Assembly: GCF_036345015.1 (NCBI RefSeq)
Contig: NZ_CP084098.1
Span: 2,989,326 to 3,053,325, forward strand
Source of the DNA: Cyanobacterium sp. Dongsha4
GTDB taxonomy: Bacteria > Cyanobacteriota > Cyanobacteriia > Cyanobacteriales > Cyanobacteriaceae
Direction: 5' to 3'
DNA length: 64,000 nucleotides
The position numbers and the translations under genes were made by a program. Shown piece after piece: positions 17,027 to 24,515 of the stretch. The notes under the pieces are model-generated. The model did no database searches. It saw nothing but the letters and a program-made list of their open reading frames with translations, and had not been told where the DNA came from. Each line of letters starts with the position of its first letter. Within the stretch, counting starts at the first letter, position 1.

Positions 17027-17860
17027 ATGATCATAACTACTACCTATAAAACCCAATCAGAAGATACGGATATTATCTCGGAAATGGTTTTATTTGCCCT
17101 ATGGAGATCGTGGGATAAGACCAAAAAAGCTATTCACCTGAATCATAATACCCATAATGCTCGTTCTACTGCTTGGCATATTGCTAAAACCTATTTACCA
17201 AACAAAAGCCAACAAATTAATTACTTTTTAAGGAAAGTATTAAATTTAAAATATATCAATAAACTATCTGTCGGAGAAAAAATAACCATGACAGGAGTAA
17301 TAGAAGAAACATTAATCGTGGCGAAAATTCTGGAATCTCTGGGTATTTCTTATCATGTAGGGGGATCGGTTGCTAGTGGCATTTGGGGGGAAATGCGTTA
17401 CACACAGGATATTGATTTAGTCGTAGATATTCAAGAAAGTCAAATTCAACTATTAGTTAATGCTTTTTCTCCTAGATTTTATATTAGTGAAATAGCAGTG
17501 AGAGAGGCGATCGCATTAAGAAGATCTTTTAATTTAATTGATAATGAGACAGGATGGAAAATCGACATTTTTATTTTAGATGATGATCCTTTTCAACTAT
17601 CAAGATTTCACAGAAAAAAAGAAATTTCTGTCAATGACATGGGAGAAAGTCTTAACTTTTCCAGTGCAGAAGACACAATTTTACAAAAACTAATTTGGTA
17701 TCGGCAAACTCAAAAACAATCAACTCAACAATGGCGAGACATATTAGGTATCTTCAAACTTCAACAATCAGAACTTGATTTTACCTACCTTCAAGTATGG
17801 GCTAAGAAATTAAAGTTATCAACGGAATTAGAATTGGCATTACAAGAATCGAGTTATTGA
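17027..17860 (+). CDS. nucleotidyltransferase domain protein, fused to an upstream partner-like domain
   Basis: A 277-residue protein with two parts. From about residue 88 it is a nucleotidyltransferase-fold protein: YHVGGSVASGIWGEMRYTQD followed by IDLVVDI, which is the GGS...D-x-D motif of the DNA polymerase-beta superfamily (AbiEii/MNT-like). It then has GWKIDIFIL and the C-terminal EDTILQKLIWYR. The first 87 residues (IISEMVLFALWRSWDKTK and RKVLNLKY) resemble the separate small protein that usually precedes this nucleotidyltransferase in bacterial two-gene pairs. Here the two are one frame. A start at the internal ATG (17288) is the alternative. Likely a toxin-antitoxin or stress module, inferred. 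It has a decayed copy at 11310-11534. Confidence 0.7.
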   Translation: MIITTTYKTQSEDTDIISEMVLFALWRSWDKTKKAIHLNHNTHNARSTAWHIAKTYLPNKSQQINYFLRKVLNLKYINKLSVGEKITMTGVIEETLIVAKILESLGISYHVGGSVASGIWGEMRYTQDIDLVVDIQESQIQLLVNAFSPRFYISEIAVREAIALRRSFNLIDNETGWKIDIFILDDDPFQLSRFHRKKEISVNDMGESLNFSSAEDTILQKLIWYRQTQKQSTQQWRDILGIFKLQQSELDFTYLQVWAKKLKLSTELELALQESSY

Positions 17861-17880
17861 GTGTTTCTATCATATTATTT

Positions 17881-17945
17881 CTGATCATCAAAAATGACAC
17901 TACTTGATCGCCCCCTTATTCTTTAACAAAAACTCGATCGCGCTT
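17881..17945. repeat. HIP1-type intergenic repeat, copy 1
   Basis: About 65 bp beginning GATCATCAAAAATGACAC and ending AACTCGATCGCGC. Two more copies stand at 18652-18716 and 22504-22569. All three lie beside the DUF3782 genes. This copy is the most diverged. Confidence 0.65.
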
Positions 17946-18039
17946 CTTCTTTCTTGTTCAGCAAAGATGCGATCGCACCTCCCCTATTCTGTCATTGTGA
18001 GGTAAAGAAGCAATCTCGAACCTTATCCCATAACGACAA

Positions 18040-18591
18040 TTACCAAACCTTTGGCTCAAATTTTTGATCGTTAACAATCACTAAATCTTCTCCCGACTGA
18101 GTAATCACAAATAATCCTTGACGATAGGCATAACGAGCCACTTCCGATGGTGCTACCATTGCCGCTACTGCTCCCAATAATTGAATATTTTGATAACGGG
18201 GTAATAGTCTTTTAAATTTACCCAATCTTTCCAAATGCTCATCCACATCAGTTTTTGTTAGTTTACTTTTGACTTCGATCTCCACTGCTTCTGTGGTATC
18301 AACTACCAGTAAATCAATTTCCATTCCTTCATCCCCCTCATTAACGGAAAGATCAGCGGATAATTCCCTTACCGCAATACCACGCTCTCGAAATAATCTG
18401 ACAGCAGCAGGGCGCACTTGCCATTCCACAAATTCCCCTAAACGATTACCTAAATTCCCTAATTCTTTGTTTACCGCTCTAATTTGTTGATCTGTTTTTT
18501 TACTTTGTTCTTTAAGAAGTCGCTCTGTTTCTTTTTGAGCTTCCACTAATTCTGCTAATAATCTCCAAACATCATCGGCAGTAGTTGTCAT
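18040..18591 (-). CDS. DUF3782 family, predicted PD-(D/E)XK nuclease
   Basis: A 183-residue protein. Residues 1-60 form a coiled coil (MTTTADDVWRLLAELVEAQ, then KETERLL and QSKKTDQQI). The C-terminal domain has EGMEIDLLVVDTTEAVEIEV followed by KSKL, which supplies the D...E-x-K residues of the PD-(D/E)XK fold. DUF3782 proteins are widespread in cyanobacteria and their role is unknown. A paralogue at 21826-22455 shares an almost identical first 22 residues and upstream region, but its nuclease domain is quite different. Thus the N-terminus and promoter are conserved while the catalytic domain varies. Start at the ATG at 18589-18591. Confidence 0.8.
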   Translation of the reverse strand: MTTTADDVWRLLAELVEAQKETERLLKEQSKKTDQQIRAVNKELGNLGNRLGEFVEWQVRPAAVRLFRERGIAVRELSADLSVNEGDEGMEIDLLVVDTTEAVEIEVKSKLTKTDVDEHLERLGKFKRLLPRYQNIQLLGAVAAMVAPSEVARYAYRQGLFVITQSGEDLVIVNDQKFEPKVW

Positions 18592-18651
18592 GATTTTTCA
18601 CCTCGTTGATTCTTAATATATACAATCATATACAATCTATTATAATTATTT

Positions 18652-18716
18652 CCGATCATCAAAAATGGCACAACTCGATCGCCCCCTCATTCTTTTCCAA
18701 AAACTCGATCGCACCT
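18652..18716. repeat. HIP1-type intergenic repeat, copy 2
   Basis: About 65 bp starting GATCATCAAAAATGGCACA and running to AACTCGATCGCACC, directly upstream (on the minus strand) of the DUF3782 gene. Together with the adjoining TTGATTCTTAA...TACAATCTATTAT stretch it is shared with the upstream region of the second DUF3782 gene. Confidence 0.7.
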
Positions 18717-18718
18717 TT

Positions 18719-19390
18719 TTAACTCGTCAATATCGTTTCTTCCCATGATCGACATAAAAAATCAAATGTTTTGATAGAATTTAGTTCTTTAATCCTATTT
18801 TTGCTATTCTCAACATTGTCGCCCCTTAATTGTTCATTATCTAGCATATTCATAATTAAATCTGCCATTTGTTGTATATTTAAAGGCTCAAAAACAAATC
18901 TTGAATCGCCGATCGTTTCAGGTAAGGAAGTCACAGAAGAACAAATTACAGGAACATCCAAAGACATTGCTTCTAATAAAGGAAAACTACCCGCTTCATA
19001 TAGAGTAGGAACAACCACTAAAGCACAGTTTTTATATAACCAATATAATTCTGTTTCTGGCACAATATCCATAAAATGTATTTGTTTTGATACAGGTGAA
19101 TTTGTTAAGTATTTTTCTATGGTTTCATCGAAAAAAGAATTCTTTTTGCCCGTACAAACTAAATTAATAGAGCGTTGATGTTGAGCTTTGATTAATTCTA
19201 TTGCTTTAATTAGAGATAGATGATTTTTATGTTGCCAAGTTTGGGCAGGGTAAAGAATAAAGTCTTTTAAACTATCATATTTTTCAAAATATTTATTGGC
19301 TTCTATGGCAACTTTCCATGCTCGATCGAATCTTAATGGTTTCTGAGATTTTTGAGATAAAGTTAACGGCGAATAATTTAATAAAGTCAT
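18719..19390 (-). pseudogene. truncated glycosyltransferase family 4 (donor domain only)
   Basis: The 223 residues cover only the C-terminal, donor-binding half of a GT4 enzyme: FILYPAQTWQHKNHLSLIKA (about residues 44-63), HFMDIVPETELYWLYKNC, and VVVPTLYEAGSFPLLEAMSL with the E-x7-E pair. A full enzyme of this subgroup is near 370-400 residues, so about 160 residues of the acceptor domain are missing. The first 30 residues look unrelated to the family. An ATG starts the frame at 19388-19390, so a protein may still be made, but it should be inactive as a glycosyltransferase. The 151 bp upstream hold no trace of the missing half. Confidence 0.72.
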
Positions 19391-19541
19391 AAACTATTTC
19401 TTTGATCATTTTTTGATTGCTATATATTGACTAATTCAAAAAACCTAACATAACATTAGACATCTCCAGAAATATAGGCAAGATGCCTGTTATACGTTGG
19501 TAACATAATAATTTAATTTTAGCTTTTTATTTTTTGTACCT

Positions 19542-20123
19542 CTATTTAAGTTCGCTAATAAACTCATTTACGGCATCATATTGATCATGATAATTAATAT
19601 ATTTTGTAAAACTTTCTAAGTTTAAATCAGGTAATAAATTACTTTCATTAACTTTAATATATTGATTATTTTTTAAGGTATAAACTGTTAAAACTTTATT
19701 TTGCCAAAACCAAACTTCAGGAATAGCAAGACGGCGATATATTTCTAGTATATTAATATCTCCACTGGTAATAATAATTTCAATCACTAAATCAGGAATC
19801 TCTTTTTTACTATGAATATTATAGGATTCATCGGGTTCTTTTCTTCCCGTTATTTCTTTAGTCCCCAAAGTTGCACTACCACCACTATAAAATCTGATAT
19901 TTTTTGCTCTTAAATAGGCATCTAATAATAGGCTAATAGTTCTTTTATAATATTCATGTTCTGTTCCTAAAATCATAATTTCTAATATACTATCTAAATA
20001 AATTAGTCTAACTCCAGCAATATCATTAAAACTACTTTCTAAATTTTTCAACTGATTCCAAGTAATACCATGTAAAAATAATTTATTGGATTGTGGTTGA
20101 GGAGTTTCTAATAATATTGTCAT
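19542..20123 (-). CDS. Uma2 family endonuclease
   Basis: A complete 193-residue Uma2 protein: LILDSILEIM-type ILEIMILGTEHEYYKRTI near residue 48, then a glycine-rich SGGSATLGTKEITGRKEPDE, IPDLVIEIIITSGDINILEI with the catalytic D...E pair, and AIPEVWFWQNKVLTVY. It is more like the gene at 1-500 than the one at 557-1105. The cellular role of Uma2 is not established. It lies between a truncated glycosyltransferase and a broken Rpn/DUF4351-type gene, in a stretch (16.7-20.7 kb) that is rich in nuclease genes and fragments. Confidence 0.9.
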   Translation of the reverse strand: MTILLETPQPQSNKLFLHGITWNQLKNLESSFNDIAGVRLIYLDSILEIMILGTEHEYYKRTISLLLDAYLRAKNIRFYSGGSATLGTKEITGRKEPDESYNIHSKKEIPDLVIEIIITSGDINILEIYRRLAIPEVWFWQNKVLTVYTLKNNQYIKVNESNLLPDLNLESFTKYINYHDQYDAVNEFISELK

Positions 20124-20236
20124 CGTGTTTAATTCTCCTTTTATTAAATAAGTTATTTACTTTTTTTATCTTGATTTAATATGTTGTTATTAATGAAGGC
20201 TCGATCGAGCACCCCCACTTTCAGTGATCGAGATTT

Positions 20237-20729
20237 TTAATGATTGTTATTTTGAAACCAACTTTCTAAATCACTCATACCCTGAAAATTTAATAAGGCT
20301 TCTCCCAAAGATTCTAATTCTGAGATAGGGCGCGATCGAACTTTTTCCTCTTGTATGGGAGTTAAATTACCACAACAGCGAGTTAATAAGCGAATAGCGA
20401 GATTAGCTTCTCCTTTTTGTACGCCTTTGTACGCCACGTTTTTCACCACGTTTTTCGCCAATTTGTAAAACCTCTTGATAAAAACGAGTTTGAGTAATAT
20501 CAGCTTCTTTCAGGTTAAGCATTTTTTGAATCTCCTCGATGGTTAATTGAGTAAATTTGTTGACTAATATTGCTTCTACTAAGTCTAATTTTAGTCTAAA
20601 TTCCATTTCTGTTGTGGCACTGTTTAAAATTTGTCTTGCTTCCGATGCGGCTTGGGCTTCAGGTGTAACGATTAATCTTAACAAAGGTAAATTAGGACTT
20701 AAATTGTCTTGATGTAATAAATTCAGAAT
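20237..20729 (-). pseudogene. Rpn/DUF2887-DUF4351 family gene, truncated and frameshifted
   Basis: Two frames make up one protein. The first, open from 20729, reads LLHQDNLSPNLPLLRLIVTP, then FRLKLDLVEAILVNKF and QTRFYQEVLQIGEKRGEKRG. The second, to the stop at 20237, reads VQKGEANLAIRLLTRCCGNL, then EEKVRSRPISELESLGEALL and FQGMSDLESWF, which is a DUF4351 domain. In the family these parts are continuous. Here a 10-bp tandem duplication at 20416-20435 throws the frame; one copy removed restores G-V-Q-K-G-E-A-N. The N-terminal PD-(D/E)XK half expected in this family is also missing, with a TGA just before 20729. The gene is dead twice over. Confidence 0.78.
20416..20435. repeat. 2 x 10-bp tandem duplication causing a frameshift
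   Basis: The ten bases TTTGTACGCC occur twice in a row. The extra copy shifts the reading frame between the linker and the DUF4351 domain. Next to it (20436-20460) lie two 12-bp near repeats encoding the EKRG-EKRG linker, so the site is inherently prone to slippage. Confidence 0.9.
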
Positions 20730-20759
20730 TCATCTCATAAGTTTTATATATCCTACTGA

Positions 20760-21701
20760 TTACTTCTTGATTAACTTTTTAATCTTACCTTTCACTCTAC
20801 CCAAACGAGAACGCAATTTTGCTTTAAAAGTATCCGCCTCCTTCATTGCTAAACCTCCCAAAATATGGTTAAAAGTATATAAATCAGCTTCCTTATGTTG
20901 CATCACAAAGGGAGGATGAATAATCTCCCCAATATCTTCTGTGGGCATATTAGCTAAAGGGCTATCCCCGAAAGTATGAGTACCATCTTCTCCAAAACCA
21001 ATATTGGATACCAAGTTAACATTAGGTAATACTGTTAAGCCATTTTGTGACCAACAAGCAAAAGTCCATTGGTAATCCCATGTATTGGGTTTATTTTCCA
21101 AAAAGAGTCGATCGAATATTTGTGACCAGTATTTTTGTTCGTAGAGATCTTCATGAACAAATTTCATCATTTCTAAATCTCGAAACTCGATCCATTTTTC
21201 GAGGTTAAAATGCCAATGTTGCCAAGCCCGTCTCCAAGATGCCCAGCCCCAACAATGATTATATTTAGAAAAATAATAGCTATAGGGTGTTCTTTTATTG
21301 CCTCCCTGAAAATTATTTCCCGTAATTACCATTATTCGTTCATCGTCTCGATAATAGTCAAGCAGAGTTTCACAATAGGTAAAAAAAGAGGGATGGGGTA
21401 AACAGTCATCTTCTAAAATAATTGCCGTCTCTACCTGCTCAAATACCCACGTTATGCCACTAGAAACTCTTTCCCTACACCCCAAATTCTCATCTGCATA
21501 GTTAGTATAAACTTGACAATCCCAATCTACTTGTTTGATAATATCCCGTGCTTGTTGACATTTTTCGGCTTCTTCTGGATTTCTCGCACCATCAGCAATA
21601 ACAAATAGTTGCTTTGGTTTAGCTTGACGGATGGCGTTAAAAACTTGTTGAGTTTGTTTTGGTCTTTTGAAGATAATTAAGGCTACGGGAGTGTTAAGCA
21701 T
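20760..21701 (-). CDS. GT2-like glycosyltransferase (HlpA-like)
   Basis: I take the ATG at 21699-21701 (MLNTPVALIIFKRPKQTQQV), giving 313 residues; a GTG seven codons upstream is possible. The sequence has the GT-A fold start PVALIIFKRP, then the donor and metal site AIILEDDCLPHPSFFTYCET (E-D-D in place of D-x-D). It continues with YYRDDERIMVITGNNFQGGN, HCWGWASWRRAWQHW and NTWDYQWTFACWSQNGLTVL. This is the group often annotated as HlpA-like or hemolytic protein in cyanobacteria, a misnomer for glycosyltransferases. The C-terminus is strongly basic. It probably adds a sugar in the surface-glycan pathway. Confidence 0.85.
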   Translation of the reverse strand: MLNTPVALIIFKRPKQTQQVFNAIRQAKPKQLFVIADGARNPEEAEKCQQARDIIKQVDWDCQVYTNYADENLGCRERVSSGITWVFEQVETAIILEDDCLPHPSFFTYCETLLDYYRDDERIMVITGNNFQGGNKRTPYSYYFSKYNHCWGWASWRRAWQHWHFNLEKWIEFRDLEMMKFVHEDLYEQKYWSQIFDRLFLENKPNTWDYQWTFACWSQNGLTVLPNVNLVSNIGFGEDGTHTFGDSPLANMPTEDIGEIIHPPFVMQHKEADLYTFNHILGGLAMKEADTFKAKLRSRLGRVKGKIKKLIKK

Positions 21702-21825
21702 AAAATCTATGGATATTTTCACCCTATTATTACAATTTCCATAGATGCGATCTCTCTTCTTCTTTCGTTTCTTTCCATAGGTGCGATCGAACCTCCCATT
21801 TCCTCAAAGATCGATCGAACTTTCT

Positions 21826-22455
21826 TTACCATGCTAAGGGTTGAAAATCTTTAGGGGTGTCTAGTTTAAAAACATCGTCATGGATACGGGCAACGTATAA
21901 CCCCTCTTGTAAAGCCCTTTTACGCACATCTGCGGACATATCTACTGCTGTTAAGATACCATAAACTCTTTTTCTACCATGTTCGGGGAAAAAATGATGA
22001 AAACGCCCTAAGATGTTTTTGAGTTGGTCAATGGCTTCTTCTTTAGCGTGACTTTTCACTTCTACGATATAAACGGTGTTAATCTCACCATTACTGTAAG
22101 CTAAGACATCGATTTCTATTTCTTCTCCGTCTTTACGAACTCTAACACTGGGGCTAATGACATTCATCCCGAATTTTTTTTGCAGGATTTTTGTCATAGA
22201 AGGCAAGGCTAACCCTTCAGTGAAACTACCGAATTTAGAACTTAAACCGCCAATTTGTTTCCCTAATTCTTTAATCTTGCGATCGGTTTTTTTCATTTGT
22301 TCATCGGTTTTCTTTTGTTGCTCACTAACTTCTTTGATAAGTCGCTCTGTTTCTTGAAATCGACGATCGGTTTCTTGGAATTTGCGATCGGTCTCTTTTT
22401 GAGCTTCCACTAATTCTGCCAATAATCTCCAAACGTCATCGGCGGTAGTTGTCAT
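21826..22455 (-). CDS. DUF3782 family, predicted PD-(D/E)XK nuclease
   Basis: A 209-residue paralogue of the protein at 18040-18591. The first 22 residues are nearly identical (MTTTADDVWRLLAELVEAQK). Then comes a longer coiled coil with a repeated TDRKFQE/TDRRFQE unit and KKTDEQMKKTDRKIKELGKQ. The nuclease domain reads EIEIDVLAYSNGEINTVYIV followed by EVKSHA, giving the D...E-x-K residues. It ends in ...PKDFQPLAW, as the other ends in ...QKFEPKVW. The DNA repeats in the coiled coil and the shared upstream region suggest duplication followed by exchange or fast change of the catalytic domain. Function unknown. Confidence 0.8.
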   Translation of the reverse strand: MTTTADDVWRLLAELVEAQKETDRKFQETDRRFQETERLIKEVSEQQKKTDEQMKKTDRKIKELGKQIGGLSSKFGSFTEGLALPSMTKILQKKFGMNVISPSVRVRKDGEEIEIDVLAYSNGEINTVYIVEVKSHAKEEAIDQLKNILGRFHHFFPEHGRKRVYGILTAVDMSADVRKRALQEGLYVARIHDDVFKLDTPKDFQPLAW

Positions 22456-22503
22456 GGTTTTTCTCCTCCTTGATTCTTAAATATCTACAATCTATTATAT
22501 TCT

Positions 22504-22569
22504 TTCCTCATATCCAAAAAGGTACAAGGGCGATCGCCCCCTCATTCTTTTCCAAAAACTCGATCAAAC
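22504..22569. repeat. HIP1-type intergenic repeat, copy 3
   Basis: About 66 bp upstream (minus strand) of the second DUF3782 gene, sharing CCCCCTCATTCTTTTCCAAA-type sequence with copy 2. It overlaps the 3' end of the FkbM remnant by a few bases, so it may have supplied that gene's stop region. Confidence 0.65.
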
Positions 22570-23218
22570 TTCCTCATTCTTCAATTGACTCTTTGTATCA
22601 AGAAAAAATAATGTATTCACAGTTTTTGCATATATTTCATAACCCAATTGATCCAAAAAACTAACTAATTTAGAATGTTGTAATTGTTTTAAAGATAGCC
22701 GACTTAAATCTTCAGCTAAAATTAGTTTTGGTCTATATTTTTCCCAATTATTGGACTTCAACACTTCTAAATCTAAACCCTCCACATCAATGCTTAAAAA
22801 ATCAATACTCTGATCAGACGGTAAATATTGATCTAAGATTTCTGACAATTTGTAGGTTTGAATTTCTGTTTGACTTATAATTTTATACTGTCCTCTTAAC
22901 CCGTCTCTTTCTTTTGAGATTTCTGGAGAAAATCCATTCAACGCAGGTTCATTAAATTGATAATAAACTAATCTTTGGTCATTATTCGATATAGCTAATT
23001 CCAAGTTAATATCATTTGGTCTTAATTCATTAAATTTTTGCATTGAGTTAGGTAATGGATCGATATTAATACCTTTCCAACCCCGTAAGTAAAATATATA
23101 TGTATTAGAAAATCTTTGAGGATGATGTGCTCCAACATCAACAAAAAATCCGTCTTTTTGTCTTTTAAAGAAACGAGCAAGAACTAAATCCTCCCCTTCT
23201 TGAGAATAAGCAATATTA
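22564..23218 (-). pseudogene. FkbM family methyltransferase, 5' end removed at the IS junction
   Basis: The frame is open from the IS edge at 23218 to the stop at 22564, about 218 codons. It reads IAYSQEGEDLVLARFFKRQK, GFFVDVGAHHPQRFSNTYIF, RGWKGINIDPLPNSMQ, then SIDFLSIDVEGLDLEVLKSN. These are the FkbM motifs: the SAM-binding V-D-V-G-A-H and the D-V-E-G-x-(D/E) block. Members of this type start close to the SQEGED motif, so only a short N-terminal piece is missing, but the start codon and promoter have been replaced by the insertion sequence. An internal ATG at 23041-23043 would give a non-functional 159-residue product without the SAM site. Confidence 0.82.
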
Positions 23219-24515
23219 TGCTGACAATTCTGAAAATGGCTGAAAAGCTGAAAGTGTTAAGAATCAAACCGTATGCTTAAATGAAAATGCCCAAAATATT
23301 TTTCCTAAATCATGAAATTTCATCTATCTAGCATAATTCAGATTTTCTTTGTCAGATTTAATAGATTATTTCGCTCTCATAAAATTGAAGCATTTGAAGC
23401 TATTATGATTTTAGCAATCAGTCATGCCTATGGCTGTTTTAATCCTAAACAATTGGCAGATTTCTTAGGAGTTAATCATCAAAAAATATATACAGAAATT
23501 TCTTCATGGACATTATACAAGCTCCAAAAAGTTTTAAAATTATTGATGGTCAATGTGGCAGTAGAACAGTTACAAATTATTGAAAAAAAGAGTAATTCTA
23601 CACAGTCAAGGGCAAAGATAACATTTGCTGTAGATGATAGTGTTATTGACAGAGTAGGAAAGAGGTTACGCTGTACATTTACTTGGTATAGTGGACGTTG
23701 GAAAAAAGTGGTAAATGGACAAAATATATTAGGAATCATATTAACAATCAATGGAAAAGCAATACCCATTGGATTAAAATATTGCTCCAAACAGGGAAGA
23801 AAAAATACGGATAAACCAAGTATTTTAATTGCGATGTTAAAGGAAATTAAAGAAGAATGTCTCAAAGAAAATATCAATATTAGTAAATATCCTATTACTC
23901 TCGATTCTTGGTATGTATCAAAACAATTAAAAGAACAATTAGATGAACTAGGATTCACCAAAATTATTATGGCTGGGAAAAGTAGTTATGTATTTGAAGG
24001 AGAAGATTTTAAAGGAAAAGGAAGTGAATGGAAAAAAAGAGTGGATTATCAAGAAAATCAATGGGGAATAGATGTGCCTTGTGTGAGAAAAAAATTATCA
24101 AATCCGACTTTTGGGGAGTTAAATTGGTTATTTTTTCAAAAAAGTAATAGTAGTTGTTATTTATTGATGGATTTAAGTAGTATATCGTTGAGAGGAGTAG
24201 AAATATGGCGGATATGGTCTGCACACAATATTATTGAACAGTTTTGGAAAATGTTAAAATCGGTACTAAAAATTGCGGAGATGAAATTAAGGAAACAGGG
24301 AATTTATATAGGATTATTAATTAAAGTAATAATGTATTTAATACTGTTATCAATGCAGTTTATGCCTAGTTTAGGTCGTTTATCATTGACGCAAATAATG
24401 AGAAAAATAGAATCAACAACTAAGCTACCTGATGTAATCAAAGAGCATTTTCAGCACGATTTTCTAGGGGTTTCAGCTATGGCATAGCTTTTCAGGGTTT
24501 TTGGAATTATCAGCA
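23219..24515 (+). mobile_element. insertion sequence with DDE transposase (about 1.3 kb)
   Basis: The element carries one transposase gene and imperfect terminal inverted repeats of about 30 bp. The left end, TGCTGACAATTC...CTGAAAAGCT (23219-23249), matches the reverse complement of the right end, TGCTGATAATTCC...CTGAAAAGCT (24486-24515), at roughly 24 positions. I see no target-site duplication in the flanks. The left flank is an FkbM gene without its 5' end and the right flank is an ABC-ATPase gene without its 3' end. This fits a deletion that started from the element after insertion, or recombination between two copies. The transposase reads through nearly the whole element and its stop overlaps the right repeat. 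Confidence 0.85.
23312..24487 (+). CDS. DDE transposase (IS4/IS701-like)
   Basis: A 391-residue transposase with a complete-looking RNase H-type core. Asp is in ITFAVDDSVIDRVGKRLR around residue 108, the second Asp in YPITLDSWYVSKQL around residue 196, and Glu in SAHNIIEQFWKMLKS around residue 310. The N-terminal part (EAIMILAISHAYGCFNPKQL followed by ADFLGV) looks like a helix-turn-helix for end binding. I place it in the IS4 superfamily, close to IS701-like elements, from the motif spacing only. The gene is intact, so the element may still be mobile. The ATG lies 93 bp inside the left end. Confidence 0.85.
   Translation: MKFHLSSIIQIFFVRFNRLFRSHKIEAFEAIMILAISHAYGCFNPKQLADFLGVNHQKIYTEISSWTLYKLQKVLKLLMVNVAVEQLQIIEKKSNSTQSRAKITFAVDDSVIDRVGKRLRCTFTWYSGRWKKVVNGQNILGIILTINGKAIPIGLKYCSKQGRKNTDKPSILIAMLKEIKEECLKENINISKYPITLDSWYVSKQLKEQLDELGFTKIIMAGKSSYVFEGEDFKGKGSEWKKRVDYQENQWGIDVPCVRKKLSNPTFGELNWLFFQKSNSSCYLLMDLSSISLRGVEIWRIWSAHNIIEQFWKMLKSVLKIAEMKLRKQGIYIGLLIKVIMYLILLSMQFMPSLGRLSLTQIMRKIESTTKLPDVIKEHFQHDFLGVSAMA

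Noticed and set aside
16225-17860. Bacterial ubiquitin-like conjugation operon (JAMM + E1/E2/Ubl)
   Set aside because: No E1, E2 or beta-grasp gene is nearby; only the JAMM protein is present.
20760-21701. Hemolysin function for the HlpA-like protein
   Set aside because: The sequence has GT-A donor and metal motifs and no toxin features; the name is historical.
23479-23961. 160-codon minus-strand frame inside the insertion sequence
   Set aside because: It is antisense to the transposase core and has no motif of its own.
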